Below are positions 1 to 8,432 of a stretch of 33,718 nucleotides of DNA, piece after piece. Each line of letters begins with the position of its first letter. The stretch's first letter is position 1. The stretch covers positions 1 through 33,718 of the forward strand of contig DXKH01000052.1 of the NCBI GenBank assembly GCA_019415335.1, written 5' to 3'. This DNA is from Citrobacter sp. (GTDB lineage Bacteria > Pseudomonadota > Gammaproteobacteria > Enterobacterales > Enterobacteriaceae). The notes below the pieces were generated by a model. It was not told where the DNA came from, made no database searches, and was given only the letters and a program-made list of their open reading frames with translations. The position numbers were made by a program, and so were the translations under genes.

Positions 1-863
1 CGCTGTGTCTCCAGCCAGTTCAGCCACTGGTCCATCCCTTCGCCGCTGGTGGCGGAAATAAGGATGATTTCAATTTCTGGATTGACTTCACGGGCGCAGG
101 CGATGCACTTCTCAACGTCAAAGTTGAGATACGGCAGCAAGTCAACTTTGTTGAGCAGCATCAGCGAAGCTGCGGCAAACATATGCGGATATTTCAGCGG
201 TTTGTCTTCGCCTTCGGTAACAGAAAGCACCGCCACTTTATGGCGTTCGCCGAGATCAAAACTCGCCGGGCAGACGAGGTTGCCGACGTTTTCGATAAAC
301 AGAATGCCACGGTCTTCCAGCGGCAGACGCGGCGCGGCATCGGCAATCATCTGCGCGTCGAGGTGACAGCCTTTGCCGGTATTGACCTGAATCGCCGGTG
401 TGCCGGTGGCGCGAATGCGGGCGGCATCGTTGACTGTCTGCTGATCGCCTTCGATGACGGCGCACGGCACGCTGTCTTTCAGCTTCATCAGCGTTTCGGT
501 GAGCAGCGTTGTTTTACCGGAACCCGGGCTGGAGACGAGGTTGAGCACCAGTTGCTGACGCGCGGCGAAGCGGGCGCGGTTGCGCTCAGCCAGACGGTTG
601 TTCTTATCCAGTACGTCGATTTCCACTTCCAGCATACGCCGCTGGCTCATGCCTGGCGCATGGGTTCCGGCTTCACCGTGACCGTAGTGCAGATCGCCTT
701 CTTCAGTCTGGCTCGGGGTGAATTCGGACGTTTTGATGCCGGTAATATTCAGCGCCGGGCGAGCTGCCGGGGCAAAAGGCGCGCTACGAAACGCGGAATG
801 AGGGTTATGTTCATCACCCTCTATATAAAGGTTGCCTTCAGCGCAACCGCATGTTGTACACAT
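1..863 (-). CDS. hypB: Hydrogenase nickel incorporation GTPase HypB (3' end cut by window edge)
   Basis: HypB is the cytoplasmic GTPase that works with HypA to insert nickel into the hydrogenase large subunit. The 287 complete codons read here match the E. coli protein almost to its end; from the known 290-residue length only the last two or three residues and the stop lie outside the window. The N-terminus reads MCTTCGC, the Cys2/Cys5/Cys7 high-affinity nickel site typical of the E. coli form. A P-loop (SSPGSGKTT, about residues 111-119) opens the GTPase domain, and a guanine-specificity NKVD lies further on. There is no long His-rich metal-storage stretch, only scattered His around residues 59-69. 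The start codon lies 3 bases after the hypA stop, so the two genes are in one transcript that would continue to hypCDE outside the window. Confidence 0.97.
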   Translation of the reverse strand, partial: MCTTCGCAEGNLYIEGDEHNPHSAFRSAPFAPAARPALNITGIKTSEFTPSQTEEGDLHYGHGEAGTHAPGMSQRRMLEVEIDVLDKNNRLAERNRARFAARQQLVLNLVSSPGSGKTTLLTETLMKLKDSVPCAVIEGDQQTVNDAARIRATGTPAIQVNTGKGCHLDAQMIADAAPRLPLEDRGILFIENVGNLVCPASFDLGERHKVAVLSVTEGEDKPLKYPHMFAAASLMLLNKVDLLPYLNFDVEKCIACAREVNPEIEIILISATSGEGMDQWLNWLETQ

Positions 864-866
864 CGC

Positions 867-1217
867 TCACTCCTGATCTATTTCTATTCGTCGAATCTGT
901 AATCCGTCATCGGCCACGATCTGTAGCGTGTCGCTATTGCATTGCGGACAGCGGCGTACGCGTTGGGTCAGTAAGGTGACGTATTGCTGACAGGATTCAC
1001 ACCAGCATTCAGCTTCTTGTTCCTCGAGGTGCAGTTTACAACCTTCCGCAACGGTGCCACGGCATACCAGATCAAAACAAAAGGAGAGAGCGCTGGTTTC
1101 TACGCAAGAAAATGCGCCAATTTTGAGCCAGACCCCAGTTATCCGTTTTGCGCCGTGCGCGACGGCCTGTTGTTCGATCAATTCCAGTGCCCGCTGGCAA
1201 AGGGTAATTTCGTGCAT
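867..1217 (-). CDS. hypA: Hydrogenase nickel metallochaperone HypA
   Basis: This 116-residue protein delivers nickel to hydrogenase-3 together with HypB. It begins MHE, giving the invariant His2 nickel ligand, and carries the structural zinc site Cys73-x2-Cys76 and Cys90-x2-Cys93. The open frame extends 40 codons further upstream, but this start is chosen because HypA must begin MHE for nickel binding, because GGAGG lies just upstream on the minus strand, and because the length equals the E. coli protein. It is the first gene of the leftward hyp operon, transcribed from a sigma-54 promoter in the hypA-hycA gap. A second promoter inside the gene may serve hypB onward. Confidence 0.97.
   Translation of the reverse strand: MHEITLCQRALELIEQQAVAHGAKRITGVWLKIGAFSCVETSALSFCFDLVCRGTVAEGCKLHLEEQEAECWCESCQQYVTLLTQRVRRCPQCNSDTLQIVADDGLQIRRIEIDQE
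1134..1182 (-). promoter_or_regulatory. Possible internal FNR-type promoter for hypB-E
   Basis: In E. coli an FNR-dependent promoter inside hypA drives hypBCDE. On the minus strand here, TTGAT-CGAA-CAACA (1169-1182) has one perfect FNR half-site and a poor second half. A -10-like GATAAC (1139-1144) sits where a class II FNR promoter would need it. The placement is suggestive, but the weak second half-site makes this tentative. Confidence 0.3.
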
Positions 1218-1246
1218 ATCGCCTCCCGATGTTATGGGCAGGGTTA

Positions 1247-1263
1247 AGCAATAACTATGCCAT
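1247..1263 (-). promoter_or_regulatory. Sigma-54 promoter of hypA operon
   Basis: On the minus strand TGGCAT-AGTTA-TTGCTT has GG (-24) and GC (-12) at the correct spacing for RpoN. It lies about 30-45 bases upstream of hypA and faces away from the hycA promoter. In E. coli this promoter is activated by FhlA with formate. Confidence 0.85.
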
Positions 1264-1282
1264 CCTGAAAATTTCCTGCGCT

Positions 1283-1340
1283 TGTCGATGACGATGATGA
1301 CGAAATGACATGTCATTCGGGCGTCGACAGCCGTCATTTA
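1283..1340. promoter_or_regulatory. FhlA upstream activating region between hypA and hycA
   Basis: This stretch between the two sigma-54 promoters contains a perfect 14-base palindrome AATGACATGTCATT (1304-1317) flanked by CGA/TCG, plus TGTCGA (1283-1288) and GTCGACAG (1322-1329). It resembles the published FhlA targets, which combine TGTCG and TGACA/CGAAATG half-sites. The exact protected bases cannot be set from sequence alone. Confidence 0.6.
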
Positions 1341-1357
1341 TTTTTAAACTCATGCAA

Positions 1358-1370
1358 AAACAAATGGTTA
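1358..1370 (+). promoter_or_regulatory. Candidate IHF site in hyc control region
   Basis: AAACAAATGGTTA matches the IHF consensus WATCAANNNNTTR except at one position. It lies between the FhlA region and the hycA -24 element, where IHF-induced bending is known to help FhlA contact RpoN polymerase in E. coli. Confidence 0.45.
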
Positions 1371-1374
1371 AAAA

Positions 1375-1391
1375 CTGGCATGGAAAATGCT
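1375..1391 (+). promoter_or_regulatory. Sigma-54 promoter of hycA operon
   Basis: CTGGCATGGAAAATGCT has GG at 1377-1378 and GC at 1389-1390, the exact RpoN spacing. Transcription would start near 1402, a short distance upstream of hycA. The preceding AAAAACTGGCATG is shared with the hydN promoter near 14010. Confidence 0.88.
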
Positions 1392-1427
1392 TATGGCAGG
1401 CTATCTCTGTTAAACGGGTAACCTGAC

Positions 1428-1889
1428 ATGACTATTTGGGAAATAAGCGAAAAAGCCGATTACATCGCGCAGCGGCATCGTCGCCTACAGGACCAGTGGC
1501 ATATTTACTGCAACTCGCTGGTTCAGGGGATCACCTTGTCGAAAGCGCGTCTGCACCATGCGATGAGCTGCGCGCCGGATAAAGATCTCTGCTTCGTACT
1601 GTTTGAACACTTTCGTATCACCGTCACGATGGCCGATGGCTTCAACAGCCACACCATCGAGTATTACGTCGAAACCAAAGATGGCGAAGATAAGCAACTG
1701 ATTGCACAGGCGCAGTTGAGCATTGACGGCAAAGTGGATGAGCGGGTCAGCAACCGTGAGCGCGAGCAGGTGCTGGAACACTATCTCGATAAGATTGCCA
1801 GCGTCTATGACCGACTGTATGTCGCCGTTGAGAGCGGCTCACCGATCAATCTGAGCCAGCTGGTGACGGGACAAAACCCGGCGGCCTGA
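1428..1889 (+). CDS. hycA: Formate hydrogenlyase regulatory protein HycA
   Basis: The 153-residue protein is the same length as E. coli HycA and clearly the same family. HycA is a cytoplasmic negative modulator of the formate regulon that counteracts FhlA activation; its mechanism is not evident from sequence. No DNA-binding or metal motif is visible, and the protein is soluble and rich in charged residues. It is the first gene of the hyc operon, directly downstream of the sigma-54 promoter. A 136-base gap with an FhlA-like site and a hairpin separates it from hycB, so the regulator and the structural genes may be expressed at different levels. Confidence 0.95.
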   Translation: MTIWEISEKADYIAQRHRRLQDQWHIYCNSLVQGITLSKARLHHAMSCAPDKDLCFVLFEHFRITVTMADGFNSHTIEYYVETKDGEDKQLIAQAQLSIDGKVDERVSNREREQVLEHYLDKIASVYDRLYVAVESGSPINLSQLVTGQNPAA

Positions 1890-1904
1890 ATGCGGCGTTT
1901 TGCC

Positions 1905-1933
1905 TCGTGATGTCGTCTCATCGGCCATCACGA
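1905..1933 (+). repeat. Hairpin in the hycA-hycB gap
   Basis: An 8-base inverted repeat TCGTGATG / CATCACGA flanks a 13-base loop, starting 15 bases after the hycA stop. There is no T-run, so it is not a standard terminator. It could be an attenuating or RNA-stabilising structure between the regulator and the enzyme genes. Confidence 0.5.
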
Positions 1934-1950
1934 AGATTTGAGGGACAGAC

Positions 1951-1987
1951 GTGTCGAACAGTGTCGAAACTGACATTTCATCGACAT
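1951..1987 (+). promoter_or_regulatory. FhlA-type binding site upstream of hycB
   Basis: TGTCG-AAAC-TGACA (1962-1975) fits the FhlA core TGTCGnnnnTGACA. A second GTGTCGAA copy lies exactly 10 bases upstream (1951), and a TCGACATG follows at 1981. In E. coli FhlA is known to bind the hycA-hycB gap as an additional site. No sigma-54 promoter with correct spacing is seen here, so it probably assists the hycA promoter. Confidence 0.6.
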
Positions 1988-2025
1988 GTTTTCGTCAAAA
2001 ATGACTATCACCTGAGGAATGCCTG

Positions 2026-2637
2026 GTGAATCGTTTTGTAATTGCTGACTCCACGCTCTGTATCGGCTGCCACACCTGTGAGGCCGCCTGTTCAGAGACG
2101 CATCGCCAGCACGGCCTGCAGTCTATGCCGCGCCTGAAAGTGATGCTGAATGAAAAAGAATCTGCGCCGCAGCTTTGCCACCATTGCGAAGATGCCCCCT
2201 GCGCCACCGTGTGTCCGGTCAACGCCATTAACCGGGTGGATGGTGCCGTCCAGCTCAATGAAAGCCTGTGCGTGAGCTGCAAACTGTGTGGCATCGCCTG
2301 TCCGTTTGGCGCGATCGAATTTTCCGGCAGCCGTCCGTTGCATATCCCGGCCAACGCCAATACCCCGAAAGCGCCGCCTGCGCCACCGGCACCGGCTCGC
2401 GTCAGCACGCTGCTGGACTGGGTTCCCGGTGTGCGCGCTATCGCAGTGAAATGCGATCTGTGCAGCTTCGATGAGCAAGGCCCGGCCTGCGTGCGGATGT
2501 GCCCAACCAAAGCCCTGCATCTGGTGAACAACATGGATATCGCCCGCGCCAGCAAACGGAAACGTGAGCTGACTTTCAATACCGATTTCGGCGATCTCTC
2601 TTTGTTTCAGCAGGCTCAGAGTGGGGATGCAAAATGA
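2026..2637 (+). CDS. hycB: Formate hydrogenlyase iron-sulfur subunit HycB
   Basis: HycB is the polyferredoxin that carries electrons from formate dehydrogenase-H (FdhF, not in this window) to the hydrogenase. The 203 residues hold sixteen Cys in four clusters: 12/15/18/22, 51/54/59/63, 82/85/88/92 and 143/146/155/159, enough for four [4Fe-4S] centres. A Pro/Ala-rich linker lies around residues 114-125. The start is GTG (2026), preceded by TGAGGA, and gives exactly the E. coli N-terminus MNRFVIAD. Its last bases overlap hycC by 4 (ATGA), implying coupled translation. HydN at 14068 is a paralogue with the same four-cluster layout. Confidence 0.97.
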   Translation: MNRFVIADSTLCIGCHTCEAACSETHRQHGLQSMPRLKVMLNEKESAPQLCHHCEDAPCATVCPVNAINRVDGAVQLNESLCVSCKLCGIACPFGAIEFSGSRPLHIPANANTPKAPPAPPAPARVSTLLDWVPGVRAIAVKCDLCSFDEQGPACVRMCPTKALHLVNNMDIARASKRKRELTFNTDFGDLSLFQQAQSGDAK

Positions 2638-4460
2638 GCGCAATTTCACTGATCACCTGCGGCGTGGCCTGGTTTGCCGCCACCGCCGTCCTGGCATTTC
2701 TGTTCTCTTTTCATAAAGCGCTGAGCGGCTGGATAGCCGGCGTGGGCGGCGCGGTGGGTAGCCTGTGTACTGCTGCGGTGGGTTTCACCGTACTGATCAA
2801 CGCCGCGGTGGTGAGCGGCGTGATGCCGTTTATCGGTCACGGTGTGCAAATCACTCCGCTGAATTCCATCTGGCTAATTACGCTGGGGCTGTGCGGGCTG
2901 TTCGTCAGCCTGTACAACATCGACTGGCATCGTCATCCGCAGGTCAAGGCCAACGGTCTGTTGGTCAACCTGATGATGGCTGCCGCGGTGTGCGCGGTTG
3001 TCGCCAGTAATCTCGGCACGCTGGTGGTGATGGCGGAAATCATGGCGCTGTGCGCCGTATTCCTGACCGGCTGCAGCAAAGAAGGCAAGCTGTGGTTTGC
3101 GCTGGGTCGTCTCGGCACGTTGCTGCTGGCGATCGCCTGTTATCTGGTGTGGCAGCGCTATGGCACCCTGGAGTGGCGCCTGCTCGATCTGCGCACACAA
3201 GAACTGCCGCTGGGTTCTGACATCTGGCTGCTCGGCGTGGCGGGCTTTGGTCTGTTGGCCGGGATTATTCCGCTGCACGGATGGGTGCCACAAGCACACG
3301 CAAACGCCAGCGCACCGGCGGCGGCGCTGTTCTCCACTGTGGTGATGAAGGTTGGTCTGCTGGGTATTCTCTCTTTATCGCTGATTGGCGGTAATGCGCC
3401 GCTGTGGTGGGGCGTGCTGCTGCTGGTACTCGGCATGATCACCGCGTTTGTCGGCGGTCTGTATGCACTGATGGAGCACAATATTCAGCGCCTGCTGGCG
3501 TATCACACGCTGGAAAACATCGGCATTATCCTGCTAGGTCTCGGCGCAGGCGTCACCGGGATTGCTCTCAATCAACCGGCGCTGATTGCTCTTGGCCTGA
3601 CCGGTGGTCTCTATCACCTGGTGAACCACAGCCTGTTCAAAAGCGTGCTGTTTCTTGGTGCGGGCAGCATCTGGTTTCGTACCGGACATCGCGATATCGA
3701 AAAACTGGGCGGAATCGGCAAACGCATGCCGGTCATTTCTATTGCGATGCTGATTGGCCTGATGGCAATGGCTGCACTGCCGCCGCTGAACGGCTTTGCC
3801 GGCGAGTGGGTGATTTACCAGTCCTTCTTCAAACTGGGCAACAGCGGCGCGTTCATTGGTCGTCTGTTGGGGCCATTACTGGCGGTTGGACTGGCGATTA
3901 CTGGTGCGCTGGCGGTGATGTGTATGGCGAAAGTGTATGGCGTCACCTTCCTCGGTGCACCGCGCACGAAAGAGGCGGAAAACGCCTGCTGCGCGCCGAT
4001 CCTGATGGGCGTCAGCGTCGTGGCGCTGGCGATGTGTTGTGTACTCGGTGGGGTTGCCGCGCCGTGGCTATTGCCGCTGCTGGCGACCGCCGTACTGCTG
4101 CCGCTGGAAACCGCCAATACCACCGTCTCGCAACCGATGATCACGCTGCTGCTGATCGCCTGTCCGCTGCTGCCGTTTATCATCATGGCGATGTTCAAAG
4201 GCAACCGTCTGCCGTCGCGTTCACGCGGGACGGCATGGGTCTGCGGTTACGATCACGAGCAGTCGATGGTCATTACCGCGCACGGTTTTGCGATGCCAGT
4301 GAAAGAAGCCTTTGCACCGGTTCTCAAACTGCGTAAGTGGCTCAACCCGGTAGCGTGGGTTCCGGGCTGGCAGAGCGCGGCGGTACCGGTGCTGTTCCGC
4401 CGTCTGGCGCTGATTGAGCTGGCCGTGCTGGTGGTGATTGTGGTTTCACGAGGAGCCTGA
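2634..4460 (+). CDS. hycC: Formate hydrogenlyase membrane subunit HycC (antiporter-like)
   Basis: This 608-residue integral membrane protein belongs to the NuoL/NuoM/NuoN antiporter-like family and matches E. coli HycC in length. It is hydrophobic throughout, with many membrane helices. Family landmarks include the charged helix region HGWVPQAHANASAPAAALFS (about residue 215) and conserved Lys and His residues in the central helices. Together with HycD it anchors the hydrogenase arm in the inner membrane; whether the complex pumps ions is debated. It overlaps hycB by 4 bases and lies 2 bases before hycD. Confidence 0.97.
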   Translation: MSAISLITCGVAWFAATAVLAFLFSFHKALSGWIAGVGGAVGSLCTAAVGFTVLINAAVVSGVMPFIGHGVQITPLNSIWLITLGLCGLFVSLYNIDWHRHPQVKANGLLVNLMMAAAVCAVVASNLGTLVVMAEIMALCAVFLTGCSKEGKLWFALGRLGTLLLAIACYLVWQRYGTLEWRLLDLRTQELPLGSDIWLLGVAGFGLLAGIIPLHGWVPQAHANASAPAAALFSTVVMKVGLLGILSLSLIGGNAPLWWGVLLLVLGMITAFVGGLYALMEHNIQRLLAYHTLENIGIILLGLGAGVTGIALNQPALIALGLTGGLYHLVNHSLFKSVLFLGAGSIWFRTGHRDIEKLGGIGKRMPVISIAMLIGLMAMAALPPLNGFAGEWVIYQSFFKLGNSGAFIGRLLGPLLAVGLAITGALAVMCMAKVYGVTFLGAPRTKEAENACCAPILMGVSVVALAMCCVLGGVAAPWLLPLLATAVLLPLETANTTVSQPMITLLLIACPLLPFIIMAMFKGNRLPSRSRGTAWVCGYDHEQSMVITAHGFAMPVKEAFAPVLKLRKWLNPVAWVPGWQSAAVPVLFRRLALIELAVLVVIVVSRGA

Positions 4461-4462
4461 GA

Positions 4463-5386
4463 ATGAGTGTTTTATATCCGTTAATTCAGGCGCTGGTGTT
4501 ATTTGCCGCCGCGCCGCTGCTATCTGGCGTGACCCGCGTGGCGCGTGCCCGTTTGCACAATCGTCGCGGCCCTGGCGTATTGCAGGAGTATCGCGACCTG
4601 ATCAAACTGCTGGGTCGTCAGAGCATCGCGCCAGCGGATGCCGGCTGGGTCTTTCGTCTGACGCCGTTTGTGATGGTGGGCGTCATGCTAACCATCGCCA
4701 CCGCGCTGCCGGTGGTGACCGTGGGGTCTCCGCTGCCGCAACTGGGCGATTTGATCACATTGATTTATCTGTTCGCCATTGCCCGTTTCTTCTTTTCCAT
4801 TGCCGGTCTGGATACCGGGAGCCCATTTACCGCGATCGGTGCCAGCCGCGAAGCGATGCTCGGTGTGCTGGTGGAGCCGATCCTGTTGCTGGGTCTGTGG
4901 GTCGCCGCGCAGGTCGCGGGTTCCACCCATATCAGCAATATCACCGATACGGTCTATCACTGGCCTGCAGCCCGCAGCATTCCGCTGATTTTGGCACTGT
5001 GCGCCTGTGCGTTCGCCACCTTTATCGAAATGGGCAAACTGCCGTTCGATCTGGCGGAAGCGGAGCAGGAATTGCAGGAAGGGCCACTGACCGAATACAG
5101 CGGCAGTGGTTTTGCGATGCTGAAGTGGGGCATTAGCCTGAAACAGCTGGTGGTACTGCAAATGTTTGTCGGCGTGTTCCTGCCGTGGGGGCAGATGGAA
5201 ACGTTCAGCGCAGGTGGACTGCTGTTGGCGCTTGTGATTGCCATCGTCAAGCTGCTTGTCGGCGTACTGGTGATTGCCCTGTTTGAAAACAGCATGGCGC
5301 GTCTGCGTTTTTGCGCCACCTCACGCGTGACCTGGGCCGGTTTTGGGTTTGCGTTTTTAGCGTTCGTCTCCTTGCTGGTGGCGTGA
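4463..5386 (+). CDS. hycD: Formate hydrogenlyase membrane subunit HycD (NuoH-like)
   Basis: The 307-residue protein is homologous to complex I subunit NuoH and is the second membrane anchor of formate hydrogenlyase. It has several hydrophobic helices and the characteristic NuoH-family cytoplasmic loop, seen here as RGPGVLQEYRDLIKLL near residue 35 and KLPFDLAEAEQELQEG near residue 193, whose acidic residues face the peripheral arm. The length equals E. coli HycD. It is placed between hycC (2-base gap) and hycE (17-base gap). Confidence 0.97.
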   Translation: MSVLYPLIQALVLFAAAPLLSGVTRVARARLHNRRGPGVLQEYRDLIKLLGRQSIAPADAGWVFRLTPFVMVGVMLTIATALPVVTVGSPLPQLGDLITLIYLFAIARFFFSIAGLDTGSPFTAIGASREAMLGVLVEPILLLGLWVAAQVAGSTHISNITDTVYHWPAARSIPLILALCACAFATFIEMGKLPFDLAEAEQELQEGPLTEYSGSGFAMLKWGISLKQLVVLQMFVGVFLPWGQMETFSAGGLLLALVIAIVKLLVGVLVIALFENSMARLRFCATSRVTWAGFGFAFLAFVSLLVA

Positions 5387-5403
5387 TTTAAGAGAGTTTG
5401 AGC

Positions 5404-7113
5404 ATGTCTGAAGAAAAATTAGGTCAACAATACCTTGCCGCACTGCACCAGGCGTTTCCTGGCGTGGTGCTGGACGAAGCCTGGCAGACCCGGGATCAAC
5501 TGACCATCACCGTGAAGGTCAACTATCTGCCGGAAGTGGTCGAATTCCTTTACTACAAACAGGGCGGGTGGCTCTCCGTGCTGTTCGGCAATGATGAACG
5601 CCAGCTGTGCGGTCACTACGCGGTGTACTACGTGCTGTCGATGGAGCAGGGCACCAAATGCTGGATTACCGTCCGTGTTGAAGTTGATGCCAATAAGCTG
5701 GAATTCCCGTCCGTCACCCCGCGCGTACCGGCTGCGGTGTGGGGTGAGCGCGAAGTGCGCGACATGTACGGTCTAATCCCGGTCGGTCTGCCGGACGAAC
5801 GCCGTCTGGTGTTGCCGGATGACTGGCCGGACGAACTCTATCCGCTGCGTAAAGACAGCATGGATTATCGTCAGCGCCCGGCGCCGACCACCGATGCGGA
5901 AACCTACGAGTTCATCAACGAACTGGGTGACAAGAAAAATAATGTGGTGCCCATTGGCCCGCTGCACGTCACTTCGGATGAACCGGGACACTTCCGTCTG
6001 TTCGTTGATGGCGAAAATATTATCGATGCCGACTACCGTCTGTTCTATGTCCATCGCGGCATGGAGAAACTGGCGGAAACCCGGATGGGTTATAACGAAG
6101 TCACCTTCCTGTCGGATCGCGTTTGCGGGATCTGCGGCTTTGCCCACAGCACCGCGTATACCACCTCCGTTGAAAACGCGATGGGCATCGTAGTGCCGGA
6201 ACGCGCGCAGATGATCCGCGCCATCCTACTGGAGGTGGAGCGTCTGCACTCCCACCTGCTGAACCTCGGTCTGGCCTGTCACTTCACCGGCTTTGACTCC
6301 GGCTTTATGCAGTTCTTCCGCGTCCGCGAAACCTCCATGAAGATGGCGGAGATCCTGACCGGGGCGCGTAAGACCTACGGTCTGAACCTGATCGGTGGGA
6401 TTCGTCGCGATCTGCTGAAAGAGGACATGATCCAGACCCGCCAGTTGGCGCAACAGATGCGTCGCGACGTGCAGGAACTGGTGGATATGCTGCTCAGTAC
6501 GCCGAACATGGAACAGCGCACCGTGGGAATTGGTCGTCTGGATCCTGAGATTGCGCGTGACTTCAGTAACGTTGGGCCGATGGTTCGCGCCAGTGGTCAC
6601 GCCCGAGACACCCGCGCCGATCACCCGTTTGTTGGTTACGGCCTGCTGCCGATGACGGTTCACAGCGAACAGGGCTGCGACGTGATCTCGCGTCTGAAGG
6701 TGCGCATCAACGAAGTGTACACCGCGCTGAACATGATCGACTTCGGTCTGGACAACCTGCCAGGCGGTCCGCTGATGGTGGAAGGTTTCACCTATATTCC
6801 GCATCGCTTTGCGCTGGGCTTCTCCGAAGCGCCGCGCGGTGACGATATTCACTGGAGCATGACCGGCGACAACCAGAAGCTGTACCGCTGGCGCTGCCGT
6901 GCGGCGACGTACGCCAACTGGCCGACCCTGCGCTACATGCTGCGCGGCAACACCGTCTCTGATGCACCGCTGATTATCGGTAGCCTTGACCCTTGCTACT
7001 CCTGTACTGACCGCATGACCGTGGTGGATGTGCGTAAGAAGAAGAGCAAAGTCGTGCCATACAAAGAACTTGAGCGCTACAGCATTGAGCGTAAAAACTC
7101 GCCGCTGAAATAA
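5404..7113 (+). CDS. hycE: Hydrogenase-3 large subunit precursor HycE
   Basis: HycE carries the [NiFe] active site that makes H2 from protons. The N-terminal ~150 residues resemble NuoC and the remainder NuoD/[NiFe] large subunit. The nickel ligands are Cys241 and Cys244 (CGICG) and Cys531 and Cys534 (DPCYSC). The 32-residue tail after Arg537 (cut before Met538) is removed by HycI once nickel is in place. The length, 569 residues, equals E. coli. A TTG in frame at 5398 is rejected as start because the ATG at 5404 gives the known N-terminus and lies at a suitable distance from GAGAG. Confidence 0.98.
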   Translation: MSEEKLGQQYLAALHQAFPGVVLDEAWQTRDQLTITVKVNYLPEVVEFLYYKQGGWLSVLFGNDERQLCGHYAVYYVLSMEQGTKCWITVRVEVDANKLEFPSVTPRVPAAVWGEREVRDMYGLIPVGLPDERRLVLPDDWPDELYPLRKDSMDYRQRPAPTTDAETYEFINELGDKKNNVVPIGPLHVTSDEPGHFRLFVDGENIIDADYRLFYVHRGMEKLAETRMGYNEVTFLSDRVCGICGFAHSTAYTTSVENAMGIVVPERAQMIRAILLEVERLHSHLLNLGLACHFTGFDSGFMQFFRVRETSMKMAEILTGARKTYGLNLIGGIRRDLLKEDMIQTRQLAQQMRRDVQELVDMLLSTPNMEQRTVGIGRLDPEIARDFSNVGPMVRASGHARDTRADHPFVGYGLLPMTVHSEQGCDVISRLKVRINEVYTALNMIDFGLDNLPGGPLMVEGFTYIPHRFALGFSEAPRGDDIHWSMTGDNQKLYRWRCRAATYANWPTLRYMLRGNTVSDAPLIIGSLDPCYSCTDRMTVVDVRKKKSKVVPYKELERYSIERKNSPLK

Positions 7114-7122
7114 GGAGTCGCC

Positions 7123-7665
7123 ATGTTTACCTTTATCAAAAAAGTCATCAAAACCGGCGCGCCGACTTCGTCTTATCCGCTGGAGCCGATTGCGGTTGAT
7201 AAAAACTTCCGCGGTAAGCCGGAGCACAATCCGCAGCAGTGCATTGGCTGTGCGGCCTGCGTGAATGCCTGCCCGTCGAATGCGTTGACGGTGGAAACCG
7301 ATCTGGCCAGCGGCGAACTGGCCTGGCAGTTCAACCTCGGGCGCTGCATTTTCTGCGCCCGCTGTGAAGAAGTGTGCCCGACGGCAGCGATCAGGCTTTC
7401 GCAGGAGTATGAACTGGCGGTGTGGAAGAAAGAGGATTTCCTCCAGCAGTCTCGTTTTGCGCTGTGCAACTGCCGCGTCTGCCATCGTCCTTTCGCTGTT
7501 CAGAAAGAGATTGATTACGCCATTGCACTGCTTAAGCACAACGGCGACAGCCGCGCGGAGCATCACCGTGAAAGTTTTGAGACCTGCCCGGACTGCAAGC
7601 GCCAGAAGTGCCTGGTGCCGTCCGACCGTATTGAACTGACTCGCCATATGAAAGAGGCCATCTGA
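7123..7665 (+). CDS. hycF: Formate hydrogenlyase ferredoxin subunit HycF
   Basis: HycF is the NuoI-like two-cluster ferredoxin that relays electrons between HycB and HycG. Two [4Fe-4S] motifs are seen, Cys40/43/46/50 and Cys75/78/81/85. The C-terminal part contains further cysteines (115/117/120 and 155/158/163) that look like a separate metal site, probably structural. Its 180 residues match E. coli. The gene starts after TAAGGAGT, 9 bases after hycE, and its TGA stop shares one base with the hycG start. Confidence 0.97.
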   Translation: MFTFIKKVIKTGAPTSSYPLEPIAVDKNFRGKPEHNPQQCIGCAACVNACPSNALTVETDLASGELAWQFNLGRCIFCARCEEVCPTAAIRLSQEYELAVWKKEDFLQQSRFALCNCRVCHRPFAVQKEIDYAIALLKHNGDSRAEHHRESFETCPDCKRQKCLVPSDRIELTRHMKEAI

Positions 7666-8432
7666 TGAGCAATTTATTAGGCCCCCGTGACGCCAACGGC
7701 ATTCCGGTCCCGATGACGGTGGATGAATCCATCGCCAGCATGAAGGCGTCATTGCTGAAAAACATCAAGCGTTCAGCCTATGTCTACCGCGTGGATTGTG
7801 GTGGTTGCAACGGCTGTGAAATTGAAATTTTCGCGACCTTATCACCGTTGTTCGACGCCGAACGCTTCGGTATCAAAGTCGTACCGTCACCGCGTCATGC
7901 GGACATTCTGCTATTCACCGGCGCGGTTACCCGTGCGATGCGCTCCCCGGCGCTGCGTGCCTGGCAGTCTGCGCCCGATCCGAAAATCTGTATCTCCTAT
8001 GGTGCCTGCGGCAACAGCGGCGGTATCTTCCATGACCTGTACTGCGTCTGGGGCGGTACCGACAAAATTGTGCCGGTGGATGTGTATATTCCGGGATGCC
8101 CGCCGACGCCTGCGGCAACGCTGTACGGTTTTGCGATGGCGCTGGGGCTGCTGGAGCAGAAAATTCACGCTCGTACGCCAGGCGAACTGGACGATCAGCC
8201 AGCGGAAATTCTGCATCCGGACATGGTTCAGCCGCTGCGCGTGAAGGTCGATCGCGAGGCGCGTCGACTGGCCGGTTATCGCTATGGGCGTCAGATTGCG
8301 GATGATTACCTGCGCCAGCTCGGTCAGGGTGAACATCAGGTGGCGCGCTGGCTGGAAGCGGAAAGCGATCCGCGTCTGACCGAGATCGTCACGCACCTGA
8401 ATCAGGTTGTCGAAGAGGCGCGTATCCGATGA
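7665..8432 (+). CDS. hycG: Hydrogenase-3 small subunit HycG
   Basis: HycG is the small subunit of hydrogenase-3, homologous to complex I NuoB, and holds the single [4Fe-4S] cluster next to the [NiFe] site. The motif [13 protein letters not shown] gives Cys45, Cys48 and Cys51; Cys115 (YGACGNSGG) and Cys145 (IPGCPPTP) complete the conserved cysteine set. The C-terminal ~90 residues are charged and typical of this family rather than of uptake hydrogenases. Its 255 residues match E. coli. There is a 1-base overlap with hycF and a 4-base overlap with hycH, consistent with stoichiometric expression. Confidence 0.97.
   Translation: MSNLLGPRDANGIPVPMTVDESIASMKASLLKNIKRSAYVYRVDCGGCNGCEIEIFATLSPLFDAERFGIKVVPSPRHADILLFTGAVTRAMRSPALRAWQSAPDPKICISYGACGNSGGIFHDLYCVWGGTDKIVPVDVYIPGCPPTPAATLYGFAMALGLLEQKIHARTPGELDDQPAEILHPDMVQPLRVKVDREARRLAGYRYGRQIADDYLRQLGQGEHQVARWLEAESDPRLTEIVTHLNQVVEEARIR

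Noticed and set aside
183..902. 239-residue plus-strand open frame over hypB
   Set aside because: It is antisense to hypB, whose protein matches a known family over its full length; the shadow has no recognisable domains.
3404..4336. 310-residue frame within hycC
   Set aside because: It is an out-of-frame shadow of a full-length membrane protein gene, rich in Arg, Gly and Cys without any hydrophobic or domain pattern.
6226..7752. 508-residue minus-strand open frame opposite hycE-hycG
   Set aside because: Its coding sense is fully explained by the conserved hycE, hycF and hycG on the other strand; long antisense frames are common in G/C-rich enterobacterial genes.
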